Assembly: GCF_001612725.1 (NCBI RefSeq)
Contig: NZ_BDAZ01000034.1
Span: 62,001-126,000 of the forward strand
From: Nocardia anaemiae NBRC 100462
Lineage (GTDB): Bacteria; Actinomycetota; Actinomycetes; Mycobacteriales; Mycobacteriaceae
Direction: 5' to 3'
Length of the DNA stretch: 64,000 nucleotides
In this document: in pieces, positions 25,450-34,254 of the stretch
Layout: every line of letters starts with the position of its first letter
Numbering within the stretch: the stretch's first letter is position 1
The notes under the pieces: generated by a model
The model's input: the letters and a program-made list of their open reading frames with translations, nothing else
Told to the model about the DNA's origin: nothing
The model's database searches: none
Made by a program: the position numbers and the translations under genes

Positions 25450-25732
25450 GCACCGGAATCTACGCTGTGGCACCGACAGGTCGGCCCACCGCGCAACTGG
25501 CACAACCCTGTGAATCCGGCAGGAAACCTGGGTGTCGGATGTAGCCCAGCCGAGTAATTCCTGCGAAATTGCTACCCGATCCGAACGGCGCGACGACCGG
25601 GAGCCCGCGGCGCTCTGCCCTGCTCAACCGCCCGTGACCAGGACCGATACCGATGTGTTGCCGCCCCGACATGCCCTGACCAAGCCGCGGGATCACCGGT
25701 TCGGACCCGGCCGGATATGTGATGATCGGACC

Positions 25733-26608
25733 ATGAAGATCCGTAAGGCCGTGATACCGGCCGCCGGAATCGGCTCCCGGCTGCTCCCGCTGACCAAGGC
25801 CATCCCCAAGGAGATGCTGCCGGTCGGCGACAAGCCGGTCATCGAGCACACCGTCCGGGAGCTGGTCGCATCCGGAATCACCGATATCACCATCGTGGTC
25901 AGCGGCGGAAAGTCATTGATCCAGGACCATTTCCGTCCCAACCCGGCCCTGGTGGCCCAACTTCGCGCCGACGGCAAGGACGCGTTCGCCGATGCGGTGG
26001 AGGAGGTCGGCGAGCTGTCCCGGCTCGGGCATATCACCTACCTCGATCAGCACGGGCCCTACGGCAATGGCACCCCGGTGCTCAATGCCGCCCGTAATCT
26101 CGGCGACGAGCCGATGCTGGTGCTGTGGCCCGACGACGTCTTCGTCGCCGGGGTGCCGCGGGCCCAGCAGCTGATCGATGCCTACGAGGCGACCGGCGCG
26201 CCGGTGCTCGCGCTGATGCCGATGGACCCGTCCGAATCCAAGCGTTACGGCGTCCCGGTCGTCGCGGACGATCAGGGCAACGGTCTGCTGCGCATCACCG
26301 GGTTGCGGGAAAAGCCCAAGCCCGAGGACGCCCCGTCGAACTATGCCGCGATCGGCGGCTATGTCGTCACCCCCGGCATCATCTGCGAACTGCGCCGACA
26401 GACCGAGCAGTGGTACGAACATCGCACCGGCGAGGTGTACCTCACCGATGCGATCAATGTGCACGCCGCCGACAATCCGGTCTTCGGCCAGGTCATCCAG
26501 GGCCGCTGGTACGACACTGGCAATCCGGCCGATTACCTGGTCGCCCAATTCGCCTCGGCGCTGACGCATCCGCAGTACGGGCCGCTGCTGCGTCAACTCG
26601 TCGACTGA
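25733..26608 (+). CDS. galU: UTP-glucose-1-phosphate uridylyltransferase
   Basis: Makes UDP-glucose for cell-wall sugars; 291 residues. The nucleotide-binding opening KAVIPAAGIGSRLLPLTK, followed by PKEMLPVGDKPVIEH, LVLWPDDVF and the C-terminal RWYDTGNPADYL, are GalU hallmarks. ATG 25733 is the family start; the open frame extends upstream but into non-conserved sequence. Only weak GGACC precedes it. It lies alone, divergent from dinX and convergent with the NlpC/P60 gene. Confidence 0.9.
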   Translation: MKIRKAVIPAAGIGSRLLPLTKAIPKEMLPVGDKPVIEHTVRELVASGITDITIVVSGGKSLIQDHFRPNPALVAQLRADGKDAFADAVEEVGELSRLGHITYLDQHGPYGNGTPVLNAARNLGDEPMLVLWPDDVFVAGVPRAQQLIDAYEATGAPVLALMPMDPSESKRYGVPVVADDQGNGLLRITGLREKPKPEDAPSNYAAIGGYVVTPGIICELRRQTEQWYEHRTGEVYLTDAINVHAADNPVFGQVIQGRWYDTGNPADYLVAQFASALTHPQYGPLLRQLVD

Positions 26609-26721
26609 TATCGGGTTCGCCTAGGACAGGGCGTGATGACGAACCTTGTCGTCGGTCAGTGCTGGCGACCTTTCCCATCTACGCGCAACTGAGCTGATCG
26701 GGGAAACGTCGCCGGTCCAGA

Positions 26722-27255
26722 TCAGAAACGACGGATCGTGTAGATGTCGAAGTCGCGAAGAGGATGCAGACCGACCGGAACGCCCCAGTCGTGCGCATCC
26801 AGGATCTGCCCGGAGCCCGCGTAGATGCCGACATGTGAGGCGTCCTCATTGAGGATTACGACATCACCCAGCGACAGGGCCGGGAACGGAACCGCGGCGC
26901 CGACCTTGGCCTGCTCCCAGGTGGTGCGCGGCAGTTTCACCCCGACCTGCCGGAATGCCCACTGGACCAGAGCCGAGCAATCCCAGGCGAACGGGCCGGT
27001 GGCACCCCATTCGTAGGGTTTGCCGATCTGGGTGTAGGCCGCGGTCAGTGCGCCGAGTCCGGCGACACTCGGCAGCGGCAGGGCAGCCGAACCGCTGGAA
27101 CTGCCGGAACTACCGGATGCCGAGCCGGAGCTGCCCGACCCGGAGCCGCTTCCGGTATCACCGCGCGCCGTTCCGGCCAGGACGAGCATCATCACGGCCG
27201 ATACCAGAAACCCGATAGCTATCCGCCGCAACGCCATTTTGCGCTCGGTGATCAT
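26722..27255 (-). CDS. Secreted NlpC/P60 peptidoglycan endopeptidase
   Basis: A 177-residue exported cysteine peptidase that should cut cell-wall stem peptides. A signal peptide (about residues 8-31) is followed by a Gly/Ser repeat linker (about 34-57) and the NlpC/P60 domain with Cys93 in WDCSALVQWAF, His141 in ASHVGIYAG and His155 in LDAHDWG as catalytic triad. The ATG at 27255 follows GGAAGGGG. The linker has no lipobox or transmembrane segment, so the enzyme is released. A CRP/GlxR site about 245 bp upstream suggests cAMP-linked control, as for resuscitation and growth genes in mycobacteria. Confidence 0.9.
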   Translation of the reverse strand: MITERKMALRRIAIGFLVSAVMMLVLAGTARGDTGSGSGSGSSGSASGSSGSSSGSAALPLPSVAGLGALTAAYTQIGKPYEWGATGPFAWDCSALVQWAFRQVGVKLPRTTWEQAKVGAAVPFPALSLGDVVILNEDASHVGIYAGSGQILDAHDWGVPVGLHPLRDFDIYTIRRF

Positions 27256-27535
27256 ATGCTCGCCCCTTCCATCGACCCGGTCGACGTGCAGTACCGGCCT
27301 CGATACCGGGGAAGGAACCGCACGTCACTGCACCTGCGCTGCGGCACGTATCCACGTGCGGCGCAAGGTATTTCAGGTAGAGCAGTTCAAGCACCAACAA
27401 TCACTGCCGTCACAGAAGTAGATCTGCGCACCAACAGCAACATGCCGATTGTGCCGGGCATTGTGCGAGCACGACAACGAAATCAGCTATTTTCCAGCAT
27501 GTGATCTACATCACATCTAAGGGGGCACGATGCAA
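27256..27535 (-). other. Long upstream region and probable leader of the NlpC/P60 gene
   Basis: 280 bp without a gene. Read toward the hydrolase it holds the CRP/GlxR palindrome, an AT-richer stretch (about 27480-27500), several small inverted repeats such as GCACGTGGATACGTGC, and a segment GGTTCCTTCC (27310-27319) that can pair with GGAAGGGGC over the Shine-Dalgarno (six Watson-Crick pairs, two G-U and one G-C). This suggests a structured leader, but it matched no riboswitch class I know. Confidence 0.45.
27500..27515. promoter_or_regulatory. CRP/GlxR-type binding site
   Basis: TGTGATCTACATCACA is a full match to TGTGA-N6-TCACA with TGTGAT/ATCACA half sites, the consensus for CRP and corynebacterial GlxR. 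It lies between the ileS terminator and the NlpC/P60 gene, the only gene reading away from it. Confidence 0.8.
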
Positions 27536-27567
27536 CTCGGGGCGGGATCTCCAGATCCCGCCCCGAG
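27536..27567 (-). terminator. ileS terminator hairpin
   Basis: CTCGGGGCGGGATCT (27536-27550) and its exact complement (27553-27567) form a 13-15 bp stem with a tight loop, 19 bp after the ileS stop on the minus strand. Confidence 0.8.
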
Positions 27568-27585
27568 CACCGCGTTCCGGCCGTA

Positions 27586-30500
27586 TCAGACCTTCGCGAT
27601 CGAGACCCGCACGCCACCGACGATGTCGGTGGCATCCGCGCCCGGCTCACCGAAAGTCAGCTCGGTGGCCAGGATTTCGCCCGCGATGAGATCGCGGTGG
27701 GTCTGCGCCCAGACCTGCTTATCGGCGGGCACCGCGAGCACCACGGTGATGCGATCGGATACCTCCAGCCCCAGGGACTTTCGCGTCTCCTGCAGATCGC
27801 GGATCACATCGCGGGCCCAGCCCTCGGCCTCGAGCTCCTCGGTCACCACCGAATCGAGCACCACCAGACCGGCATTGCCGGGCAGGGCCGCGGTGGACTC
27901 CGGCTCGGCCGCGACCAGGCGCTGGGTGTACTCCTCCGGCAGCAGTTCGATGCCCGCCGCGGTGACCACACCGGAGACGTTCTCGGACCATTCGCCCGCC
28001 TTCACCGCCTTGATCACCGTCTGCACATCCTTGCCGAGGCGCGGTCCCGCGGCACGGGCGTTCACCACCAACTCGAAACGGCCGTGCACGGCGACATCGG
28101 TGGTCAGGTCGACCTTCTTGACGTTCACCTCATCGGCGATGATGTCGGCGAACGGCCGCAGCCGCTCGGCATCGGGCGCGGCGATGGTGACCTCGGCCAA
28201 CGGCAGCCGCACCCGCAGGTTCTTCGCCTTGCGCAGGCTCAGCACCGTCGAGCAGACCACCCGGACCTCGTCCATGGCGGCGACCAGATCCGGATCCTCC
28301 GGCAGCTCACCCTCCTTGGGCCAATCGGCCAGGTGCACCGACTGCTCGCCGGTCAGCCCGCGCCAGATCACCTCGGAGATCAGCGGCAGCAGCGGCGCGG
28401 CCAGCCGCGTGACGACCTCGAGCACCGTATGCAGTGTGTCGACGGCATCCCGATCCTCTTCCCAGAAGCGCGAACGCGACCGCCGCACATACCAATTGGT
28501 GAGCGCATCGGCGAAGGAACGCAACTCCTCACAGGCGCCCGCGATGTCGTAGACCTCGAGCGCATCGGTCATCACGGCCTGGGTCGCGGCCAACTTGGCC
28601 AGGATGTAGCGGTCCAGCACATGCGGCGAATCCGTACGCCACACACCGGTTTTCGAGGCGTAGAGCTGCAGGAAGGTCCATGCGTTCCAGAGCGGGCGCA
28701 GCGCATGGCTGACCCCCTCGCGGATGCCGCGCTCGGTGACGATGAGATTGCCGCCGCGCAGGATCGGCGAACTCATCAGGAACCAGCGCATCGCATCGGA
28801 GCCGTCCCGGTCGAACACCTCGTTCACATCCGGGTAATTGCCCTTGGACTTGCTCATCTTCAGTCCGTCGTCACCGAGCACAATGCCGTGCGCGGCAACG
28901 GTTTTGAAGGCCGGACTGTCGAACAGCGCGGTCGAGAGCACGTGCAGGTTGTAAAACCAGCCGCGAGTCTGCCCGTTGTACTCGACGATGAAATCGCCCG
29001 GGAAGTGGCTGTCGAACCACTCCTTGTTCTCGAACGGGTAGTGCACCTGGGCATAGGGCATCGAACCCGATTCGAACCAGCAGTCCAGCACCTCAGGCAC
29101 CCGGCGCATGGTCGACCTACCGGTCGGATCATCGGGATTCGGCCGGGTCAGCTCATCGATGTTCGGCCGGTGCAGATCGGTCGGGCGCACGCCGAAGTCG
29201 CGCTCCAACTCCTCCAGCGAGCCATAGACATCGGTGCGCGGGTAGTCCGGATCGTCGGAGACCCAAACCGGGATCGGGCTGCCCCAGTACCGGTTGCGGC
29301 TGATATTCCAGTCCCGCGCACCCTCGAGCCACTTGCCGAACTGTCCGTCGCGGATGTGTTCGGGCACCCAGGTGATCTGCTGATTCAGCTCGACCATCCG
29401 GTCGCGGAATTTGGTCACCGCGACAAACCAGGACGGCACCGCCATGTAGATCAGCGGCTGGCCCGAGCGCCAGCTGTGCGGGTAGGAGTGCTCGATCGTC
29501 TCGTGCCGCAGCAGCTTTCCGGCCGCCTTGAGATCCTTGATGATCACCGGATTGGCGTCGAAGACCATCAGGCCCTCGTACGGCGGCACCATCGAGGTGA
29601 ACTTGCCGCCCGGATCCAGCGGCTGCACGAGTTCGATGCCGTTGGCGGCGGCGACATCCATATCCTCCTCACCGAAGGCCGGTGCGAGGTGCACGATTCC
29701 GGTACCGGAGTCGGTGGTCACATAGTCGGCGGTCAGCACGCGGTGCGCGTTGGGATGACCGACGAAGAAGTCGAACGGCGGTGCGTAGGCCAGGTCCGCG
29801 AGAGCGGCGCCGTCGAACTCGCCGAGCACCTCGGGCTCATCGCCGAATTCGCGAGCGTAGTGCGAGACCCGCTCGGCGGCCAGCAGATAGCGCTTGCCGT
29901 CGGCGCCTCGCACATGCACGTAGCGCACATCCGGGTGCACCGCGATCGCGAGGTTCGACGGCAGCGTCCACGGCGTGGTGGTCCAGATGAGCGCGTTCGC
30001 GCCGTCGAGTTCGTGCAACGGATGCTCACCCGGCACGCGCAGCACCATATCCACGGTGACGGCCGGGTCCTGGCGCATCTTGTAGGCGTCGTCGAGTCGG
30101 CTTTCCTGATTCGACAGCGGGGTCTGCTCGTACCAGCTGTAGGGCAGCACCCGGAAGCCCTGGTAGATCAGGCCCTTGTCGTACAGCGACTTGAACGCCC
30201 ACATCACCGACTCCATGAAGTCGAGATCCAACGTCTTGTAGTCGTTGTCGAAGTCCACCCAACGGGCCTGACGCGTCACATAATTACGCCATTCCCCGGT
30301 GTAGCGCAGTACCGATGATTTACAGGCCGCATTGAATTCCGCGAGCCCCATGGCATCGATCTGTGATTTGTCCGTGATACCGAGCTGCTTTTCCGCTTCG
30401 ATTTCCGCGGGCAGTCCGTGACAGTCCCAGCCGAAACGTCGATCGACCTGCTTGCCGCGCATCGTCTGGAAACGTGGCACGAGATCCTTGACGTAACCCG

Positions 30501-30717
30501 TGAGCAGATGTCCATAATGTGGCAAACCATTGGCAAACGGTGGCCCGTCGTAGAAGACGAACTCCGGCGCACCCGAACGGTTCTCGATGCTGGCACGGAA
30601 GGTGTCGTCGGCGGCCCAGGCGTCGAGTACCCGACGCTCCAGGTCAGGGAAGGATGCGCCGGTGCCCGCACCCAGATCGACGCGTGGGTATGCGCTGCTG
30701 GAAGGTTCGTCCGCCAT
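27586..30717 (-). CDS. ileS: Isoleucyl-tRNA synthetase (long, eukaryote-like form)
   Basis: Class I synthetase charging tRNA-Ile; 1043 residues. The HIGH box appears as HYGH (67-70) in PPFANGLPHYGHLL and the KMSKS loop as KMSKSKGNYPDVNE near residue 620, with the editing domain between and the anticodon-binding domain after. It aligns throughout with M. tuberculosis IleS, the type often less sensitive to mupirocin. The Cys residues found in the mycobacterial segments (PYCW, PHCWRC) are Ser here (PYSW, PHSWRS). ATG 30717 follows GAGGAGA. A T-box leader precedes it. Confidence 0.96.
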   Translation of the reverse strand: MADEPSSSAYPRVDLGAGTGASFPDLERRVLDAWAADDTFRASIENRSGAPEFVFYDGPPFANGLPHYGHLLTGYVKDLVPRFQTMRGKQVDRRFGWDCHGLPAEIEAEKQLGITDKSQIDAMGLAEFNAACKSSVLRYTGEWRNYVTRQARWVDFDNDYKTLDLDFMESVMWAFKSLYDKGLIYQGFRVLPYSWYEQTPLSNQESRLDDAYKMRQDPAVTVDMVLRVPGEHPLHELDGANALIWTTTPWTLPSNLAIAVHPDVRYVHVRGADGKRYLLAAERVSHYAREFGDEPEVLGEFDGAALADLAYAPPFDFFVGHPNAHRVLTADYVTTDSGTGIVHLAPAFGEEDMDVAAANGIELVQPLDPGGKFTSMVPPYEGLMVFDANPVIIKDLKAAGKLLRHETIEHSYPHSWRSGQPLIYMAVPSWFVAVTKFRDRMVELNQQITWVPEHIRDGQFGKWLEGARDWNISRNRYWGSPIPVWVSDDPDYPRTDVYGSLEELERDFGVRPTDLHRPNIDELTRPNPDDPTGRSTMRRVPEVLDCWFESGSMPYAQVHYPFENKEWFDSHFPGDFIVEYNGQTRGWFYNLHVLSTALFDSPAFKTVAAHGIVLGDDGLKMSKSKGNYPDVNEVFDRDGSDAMRWFLMSSPILRGGNLIVTERGIREGVSHALRPLWNAWTFLQLYASKTGVWRTDSPHVLDRYILAKLAATQAVMTDALEVYDIAGACEELRSFADALTNWYVRRSRSRFWEEDRDAVDTLHTVLEVVTRLAAPLLPLISEVIWRGLTGEQSVHLADWPKEGELPEDPDLVAAMDEVRVVCSTVLSLRKAKNLRVRLPLAEVTIAAPDAERLRPFADIIADEVNVKKVDLTTDVAVHGRFELVVNARAAGPRLGKDVQTVIKAVKAGEWSENVSGVVTAAGIELLPEEYTQRLVAAEPESTAALPGNAGLVVLDSVVTEELEAEGWARDVIRDLQETRKSLGLEVSDRITVVLAVPADKQVWAQTHRDLIAGEILATELTFGEPGADATDIVGGVRVSIAKV

Positions 30718-30734
30718 CGCGGATCCCGTCTCCT

Positions 30735-30955
30735 CGTGCCGCCGCGCCGTAGCGCGTATGTGTCAGCACGGGGACGATGACGACGCCGGTTGCGTCGAAA
30801 CCGCGGTACCACCCCGCTTGTCCGGGCGCCGCGCCGATCCGCGACCAACCAGGACCTCTCATTGCGAGCTGTGACGGGCTCACCCGTTCGGTTCTACTGA
30901 GTGCGGCGTGCGCACCGTTCTTCCGAAGACTCCCCGGTGATGGCCGGATCTACGC
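30735..30955 (-). promoter_or_regulatory. T-box riboswitch (isoleucine) of ileS
   Basis: The minus strand carries the T-box bulge sequence GGGGTGGTACCGCGG (plus 30801-30815), which pairs with the tRNA acceptor end, downstream of a short Stem I (CCGGCC-ATC-ACCGGGGAG then CTTCGGAAG). The specifier triplet is ATC (plus 30939-30941), the isoleucine codon. Segments AGTAGAACCGAACGGGT and GAGCCCGTCAC form the expected middle stems. The leader ends at the GAGGAG ribosome site, which fits the translational T-boxes known for actinobacterial ileS. Uncharged tRNA-Ile should free the ribosome site. Confidence 0.92.
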
Positions 30956-30969
30956 CGATTACATGTTTG

Positions 30970-30975
30970 ATTCTA
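30970..30975 (-). promoter_or_regulatory. Candidate -10 box for the ileS leader
   Basis: TAGAAT on the minus strand lies about 20 bases before the T-box Stem I, the distance expected for transcription starting just ahead of the riboswitch. No clear -35 partner was found. Confidence 0.35.
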
Positions 30976-31010
30976 ACCAGGACGGTCAAACCAGTTTGTC
31001 GGGCCCACAA

Positions 31011-31211
31011 TTACCGTTTCGCATGCCGACCAGGCGGCGGCGCGGAATCGCCCTCGGAGCTGCGCATGGAAAGCGCGCTCACCAGCAATAGCACAGCACC
31101 CACGATGCAGATGAGGATGCACCCCCAGGCCCACAGCACCGACCCGGTGGTCAGCGCGGCCACTAGCAGGGCGAACCCGATCGCAGCAAGGACCAGCGTC
31201 AAGACGAGCAT
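31011..31211 (-). CDS. Small two-helix membrane protein
   Basis: A 66-residue protein: two hydrophobic helices (about residues 2-21 and 25-47), then a short polar tail ending PPPGRHAKR. The ATG at 31211 has AGGGGG six bases upstream, supporting expression. It lies between wag31 and ileS. Family and function not recognised. Confidence 0.72.
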   Translation of the reverse strand: MLVLTLVLAAIGFALLVAALTTGSVLWAWGCILICIVGAVLLLVSALSMRSSEGDSAPPPGRHAKR

Positions 31212-31298
31212 ATTGACCCCCTAGGCATGCCAGGCGGCTCGGCGTACCTCTAGCTACTCGAACAGCAACTACAGCGGAGATATCTCTCTACCACGAGA

Positions 31299-32162
31299 TT
31301 ACTTGGCGCCCTTGGCGAATGAGGCGGGAGCGAGATTGTTCGCGGTATTGGTATCGACGAACGCCTCGCCGCCGTCCACCGGCACCGCCGAGCCACGGTT
31401 CTCCAGCTCCTCGAGCTGGGACTCCAGGTACGACTTCAGTCGCACGCGGTACTCCCGCTCGAAGGTCTTGAGCTGCTCGATCCGGCTCTCCAGCACGCTG
31501 CGCTGCTGGGTGATGGTGGCCATGATCTCGGTGTGCTTGCGCTCGGCATCGGCCTGCAGCGCGTCGGCCTTCTCCTTGGCCTGCCGTAGCTGGTTGTCCG
31601 AACGGGTCTGGGCATCCGAGAGCATCGCATCCGACTTCTGCCGCGCATCGGCGATCATCGCCTCCGAGCGGGTTCGCGCATCGCCGACCAGTCGTTCGGA
31701 ATTCGCCCTGGCATTCGAAAGCAGGTTCTCCGCTTCGAGCTTCGCATCGCTGGTCAGCCGGTCCGCCATCTCCTGGGCGAGACTGAGCACCTTGGCCGCC
31801 TGCAGATTCGCATCCGCGCTCGGCGCATCCTTGGCTACCGGGGCCGCGACCGGCATCGGGGGCGGCGGCGGGGCCTGTTGCACCGGCGGCTTGATGGGTT
31901 CGGGCGGGGGCGGCGGAGCTTGCTGGACGGGTGCTTTCACCGCGGCGGCATTGGCCGGGCCGCGATTTTTCTTGGCGTCGGCCAGTTCCGCATCGAGCTC
32001 GGCAACCCGCTGGCGCAGGTCAGCGTTCTCCTCGATCAGACGCGAGAGCTCCTGCTCCACGAGATCCAGGAAGGCGTCTACCTCATCCTCGTTGTAGCCG
32101 CGCTTCCCGATCGGCGGTTTGCTGAACGCGACGTTGTGCACATCGGCTGGGGTCAGCGGCAT
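31299..32162 (-). CDS. wag31: Wag31/DivIVA polar growth protein
   Basis: Coiled-coil scaffold that marks cell poles and recruits the elongation machinery; 287 residues. The N-terminal membrane-binding DivIVA domain is LTPADVHNVAFSKPPIGKRG followed by DEVDAFLDLVEQEL; a Pro-rich linker (about 78-105, two QQAPPPPP copies) leads to a long coiled coil rich in DAR/SDA repeats (about 115-265). Mycobacterial Wag31 is phosphorylated by PknA in the linker region; an equivalent site was not pinned down here. It lies upstream of ileS in the same direction. Confidence 0.95.
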   Translation of the reverse strand: MPLTPADVHNVAFSKPPIGKRGYNEDEVDAFLDLVEQELSRLIEENADLRQRVAELDAELADAKKNRGPANAAAVKAPVQQAPPPPPEPIKPPVQQAPPPPPMPVAAPVAKDAPSADANLQAAKVLSLAQEMADRLTSDAKLEAENLLSNARANSERLVGDARTRSEAMIADARQKSDAMLSDAQTRSDNQLRQAKEKADALQADAERKHTEIMATITQQRSVLESRIEQLKTFEREYRVRLKSYLESQLEELENRGSAVPVDGGEAFVDTNTANNLAPASFAKGAK

Positions 32163-32242
32163 GGAAGGATCCCTTCACGCGTCTTTTGGAGATCTAGCAG
32201 ATCTAGCAAGCTATCTTCTCGGTTCATTCTGTCACACCGGGG

Positions 32243-32533
32243 CTACCCGTCGGCGTGGCCGCCCACAAACGTCATCGAGATGAAGACGACGAAAAGCAGG
32301 ACCATAATCGACAGATCGAGCCGAATTCCTCCCAATGACACCGGTGGTATCAACCGCCTCAGGAGTTTCACCGGAGGATCGGTGATCGTGAAGATCACCT
32401 CGAGGATGACGACGACGAAGCCGCTCGGGCGCCAGTCGCGGGCAAAGCTGCGGATGAACTCCACGATCACTCGGCTGATCAACAACAGCCAGAAGATGAA
32501 CAGTACGAAGTAGAGCACCGCAAACAAGGCCAC
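32243..32533 (-). CDS. YggT-family membrane protein
   Basis: A 96-residue protein with two membrane helices and the conserved centre VVVILEVIFTITDPPVKLLRRLIPP, trimmed here from the family pattern. YggT genes sit between sepF and wag31/divIVA in many Gram-positive genomes, as here. The GTG at 32533 corresponds to the mycobacterial start; a longer frame upstream is not conserved. Linked to division by context only. Confidence 0.88.
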   Translation of the reverse strand: MALFAVLYFVLFIFWLLLISRVIVEFIRSFARDWRPSGFVVVILEVIFTITDPPVKLLRRLIPPVSLGGIRLDLSIMVLLFVVFISMTFVGGHADG

Positions 32534-32622
32534 GATCTCACTCTGCCCCAAAATCCGCGTCGCGCAAAATGACCACACCGCCCCATACGCAACGGGTCTA
32601 ACAGAACCCCCGGATCACAGCG

Positions 32623-33399
32623 CTATTTCTGGTTGTAGAAGCCGGTTTCGGCGATCCTGCGACGTTCTTCGGCCGAGACATCGACATCGGCGGGTGAGAG
32701 CAGGAACACTTTGGTCGCCACTTTGTCGAATGAGCCACGCAGCGCGAAAGCCAGGCCAGCGGCGAAGTCGACCAGCCGCTTTGCGTCGGCATTGCTCAGA
32801 TCGACCAGGTCCATGATCACCGGGTTGCCCTCGCGGAAGCGCTCACCGATGATGCGGGCCTCGCTGTAATCGCGCGGGCGCAGCGTCGTGATCTTGGACA
32901 AGGGACCTCCGTCCTCGAAGATCCCCGGCCGACGTGCCGGCGCGGGCTCGGGGCGCACACGCTCCTCCAGTCGCCGCTCTTCGGCCTCGGGATCGACGGC
33001 GAGCGCACCCCTGGTGGCTCCCCGCAGCATCGGCGCATTGCCGCCCGCACGGAATCGGGACGCGCCCGGCGCGGCATCGATCCTGGTGGGACGGGGTCGC
33101 GCATCGTAGCGGTCGTCCACATAGGGCTCGTCGACGTAATCGTCGCGCCGAGACACCGGATATCCCGCCTTGTACGGCGACTTGTACGCGGGCTCAGGGT
33201 AATCCGGCTCATCGTCGTAGCGGTCATCGGCATAGCGGTCCGCGCCGTAACCGGCGCGCTCGGAATATTCACGGGGCCGGGGACGACGTGAGCCGCGCTC
33301 GTCCATACCGCGGGGGGCGGGTTCGGCGACATAGTCGTCTTCGTAATCCTCGAGCGGAACCATGCCGAAGTACGCCTTGAACTTGTGCAGCGTGCTCAT
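32623..33399 (-). CDS. sepF: SepF, FtsZ membrane anchor
   Basis: A 258-residue division protein that tethers FtsZ to the membrane. The N-terminal amphipathic helix (STLHKFKAYFGMVP), a disordered Arg/Asp/Tyr-rich linker (about 20-160) and the C-terminal SepF domain (about 170-250, LRPRDYSEARIIGERFREGN, then VDLSNADAKRLVDFAAGL) are all present. In actinobacteria SepF replaces FtsA/ZipA. GGAAGG precedes ATG 33399. The linker is longer than in many SepF proteins. Confidence 0.94.
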   Translation of the reverse strand: MSTLHKFKAYFGMVPLEDYEDDYVAEPAPRGMDERGSRRPRPREYSERAGYGADRYADDRYDDEPDYPEPAYKSPYKAGYPVSRRDDYVDEPYVDDRYDARPRPTRIDAAPGASRFRAGGNAPMLRGATRGALAVDPEAEERRLEERVRPEPAPARRPGIFEDGGPLSKITTLRPRDYSEARIIGERFREGNPVIMDLVDLSNADAKRLVDFAAGLAFALRGSFDKVATKVFLLSPADVDVSAEERRRIAETGFYNQK

Positions 33400-33504
33400 T
33401 TCATAGACCTTCCTTCGGCCCCGGTGGCGGCCGGGTGTTGAAGTCTTGCTCAGTCCTCTCCAGTCCCAGCATATGTGTCGAATGTGACTGATGAGGTTTC
33501 TTTG

Positions 33505-34254
33505 CTACGCCGAGGTTATCGGTCGAGCGCCCATCAAGGCGGTACCGACACGCACACAGGTAGAACCGTGTTCGATCGCCGATTCCAGATCGTTCGACAT
33601 GCCCGCGGAGAGTTCGGTCGCTTCGGGATGGTCCGCGCGTATCAGGGCATGCAAATGCGCAAGGCGTGCAAAAGCAGCGTCGGGCACGGCGTCGAGCGGG
33701 GGAATCGCCATCAGGCCCGCGAGCTGCAGTCCCGGCGCGATGGCCACCCGATCGGCCAGTGCCGCAAGGTTTTCGGGGGCCACACCACCGCGACCCGGAT
33801 CCTCGTCCAGGCTCACCTGGACCAATACTCGAACCGGTTCGCCGCGCTCGCCCGCGTCCAGGGCAGCTCGCCCAGCGGTGTCAAGGGCCGTTGCCAGGCG
33901 TTCGCTGTCGACGGAGTGCACGGCATGTGCCCAGCGCGCGACGACCCTCGCCTTGTTGCGCTGCAGCCGACCGATCATGTGCCAGCGCACATCCGCGAGG
34001 TCGGTCAGTTTTGCGACCTTCGCGGTGGCCTCCTGCTCCCTCGACTCACCGAATTCCCTGCAGCCCAAGCGATGCAGGATGGCGATATCGGTGGCCGGGA
34101 AGAACTTCGTCACCGGGAGTAGCCGCACCGATTCCGGAGCACGCCCGGCCGCATGACACGCCGCGCCGATTCGCTTGTTCAGATCGGCGAGATTCGCCGC
34201 GAGTTCGGCGGTCCGACCGTCCATGGCTTCGGCCGCAATGGATTCGGTACTCAT
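33505..34254 (-). CDS. yggS: PLP-homeostasis protein, YggS/PLPBP family
   Basis: A 249-residue cytoplasmic pyridoxal-phosphate-binding protein of alanine-racemase N-terminal fold that buffers PLP and affects amino-acid pools. The PLP lysine lies in LLPVTKFFPATDI (about residue 50). Other family blocks are WHMIGRLQRNK, HSVDSERLA and RVGTALMGARP. The ATG overlaps the pgeF stop (ATGA at 34251-34254). The pgeF-yggS-sepF order is typical of Gram-positive division clusters. Confidence 0.93.
   Translation of the reverse strand: MSTESIAAEAMDGRTAELAANLADLNKRIGAACHAAGRAPESVRLLPVTKFFPATDIAILHRLGCREFGESREQEATAKVAKLTDLADVRWHMIGRLQRNKARVVARWAHAVHSVDSERLATALDTAGRAALDAGERGEPVRVLVQVSLDEDPGRGGVAPENLAALADRVAIAPGLQLAGLMAIPPLDAVPDAAFARLAHLHALIRADHPEATELSAGMSNDLESAIEHGSTCVRVGTALMGARPITSA

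Noticed and set aside
25532..25732. Longer N-terminus for galU
   Set aside because: The extra 67 codons do not resemble GalU; the family begins MKIRKAVIPAAG at 25733.
27256..27499. c-di-AMP (ydaO-type) riboswitch before the NlpC/P60 gene
   Set aside because: Expected from the gene type, but the conserved GGGGTGAA and CAGCTAACC-like segments of that class could not be found.
27697..30318. Plus-strand open frame of about 870 codons opposite ileS
   Set aside because: Composition of an antisense frame; ileS has full synthetase motifs and a T-box leader.
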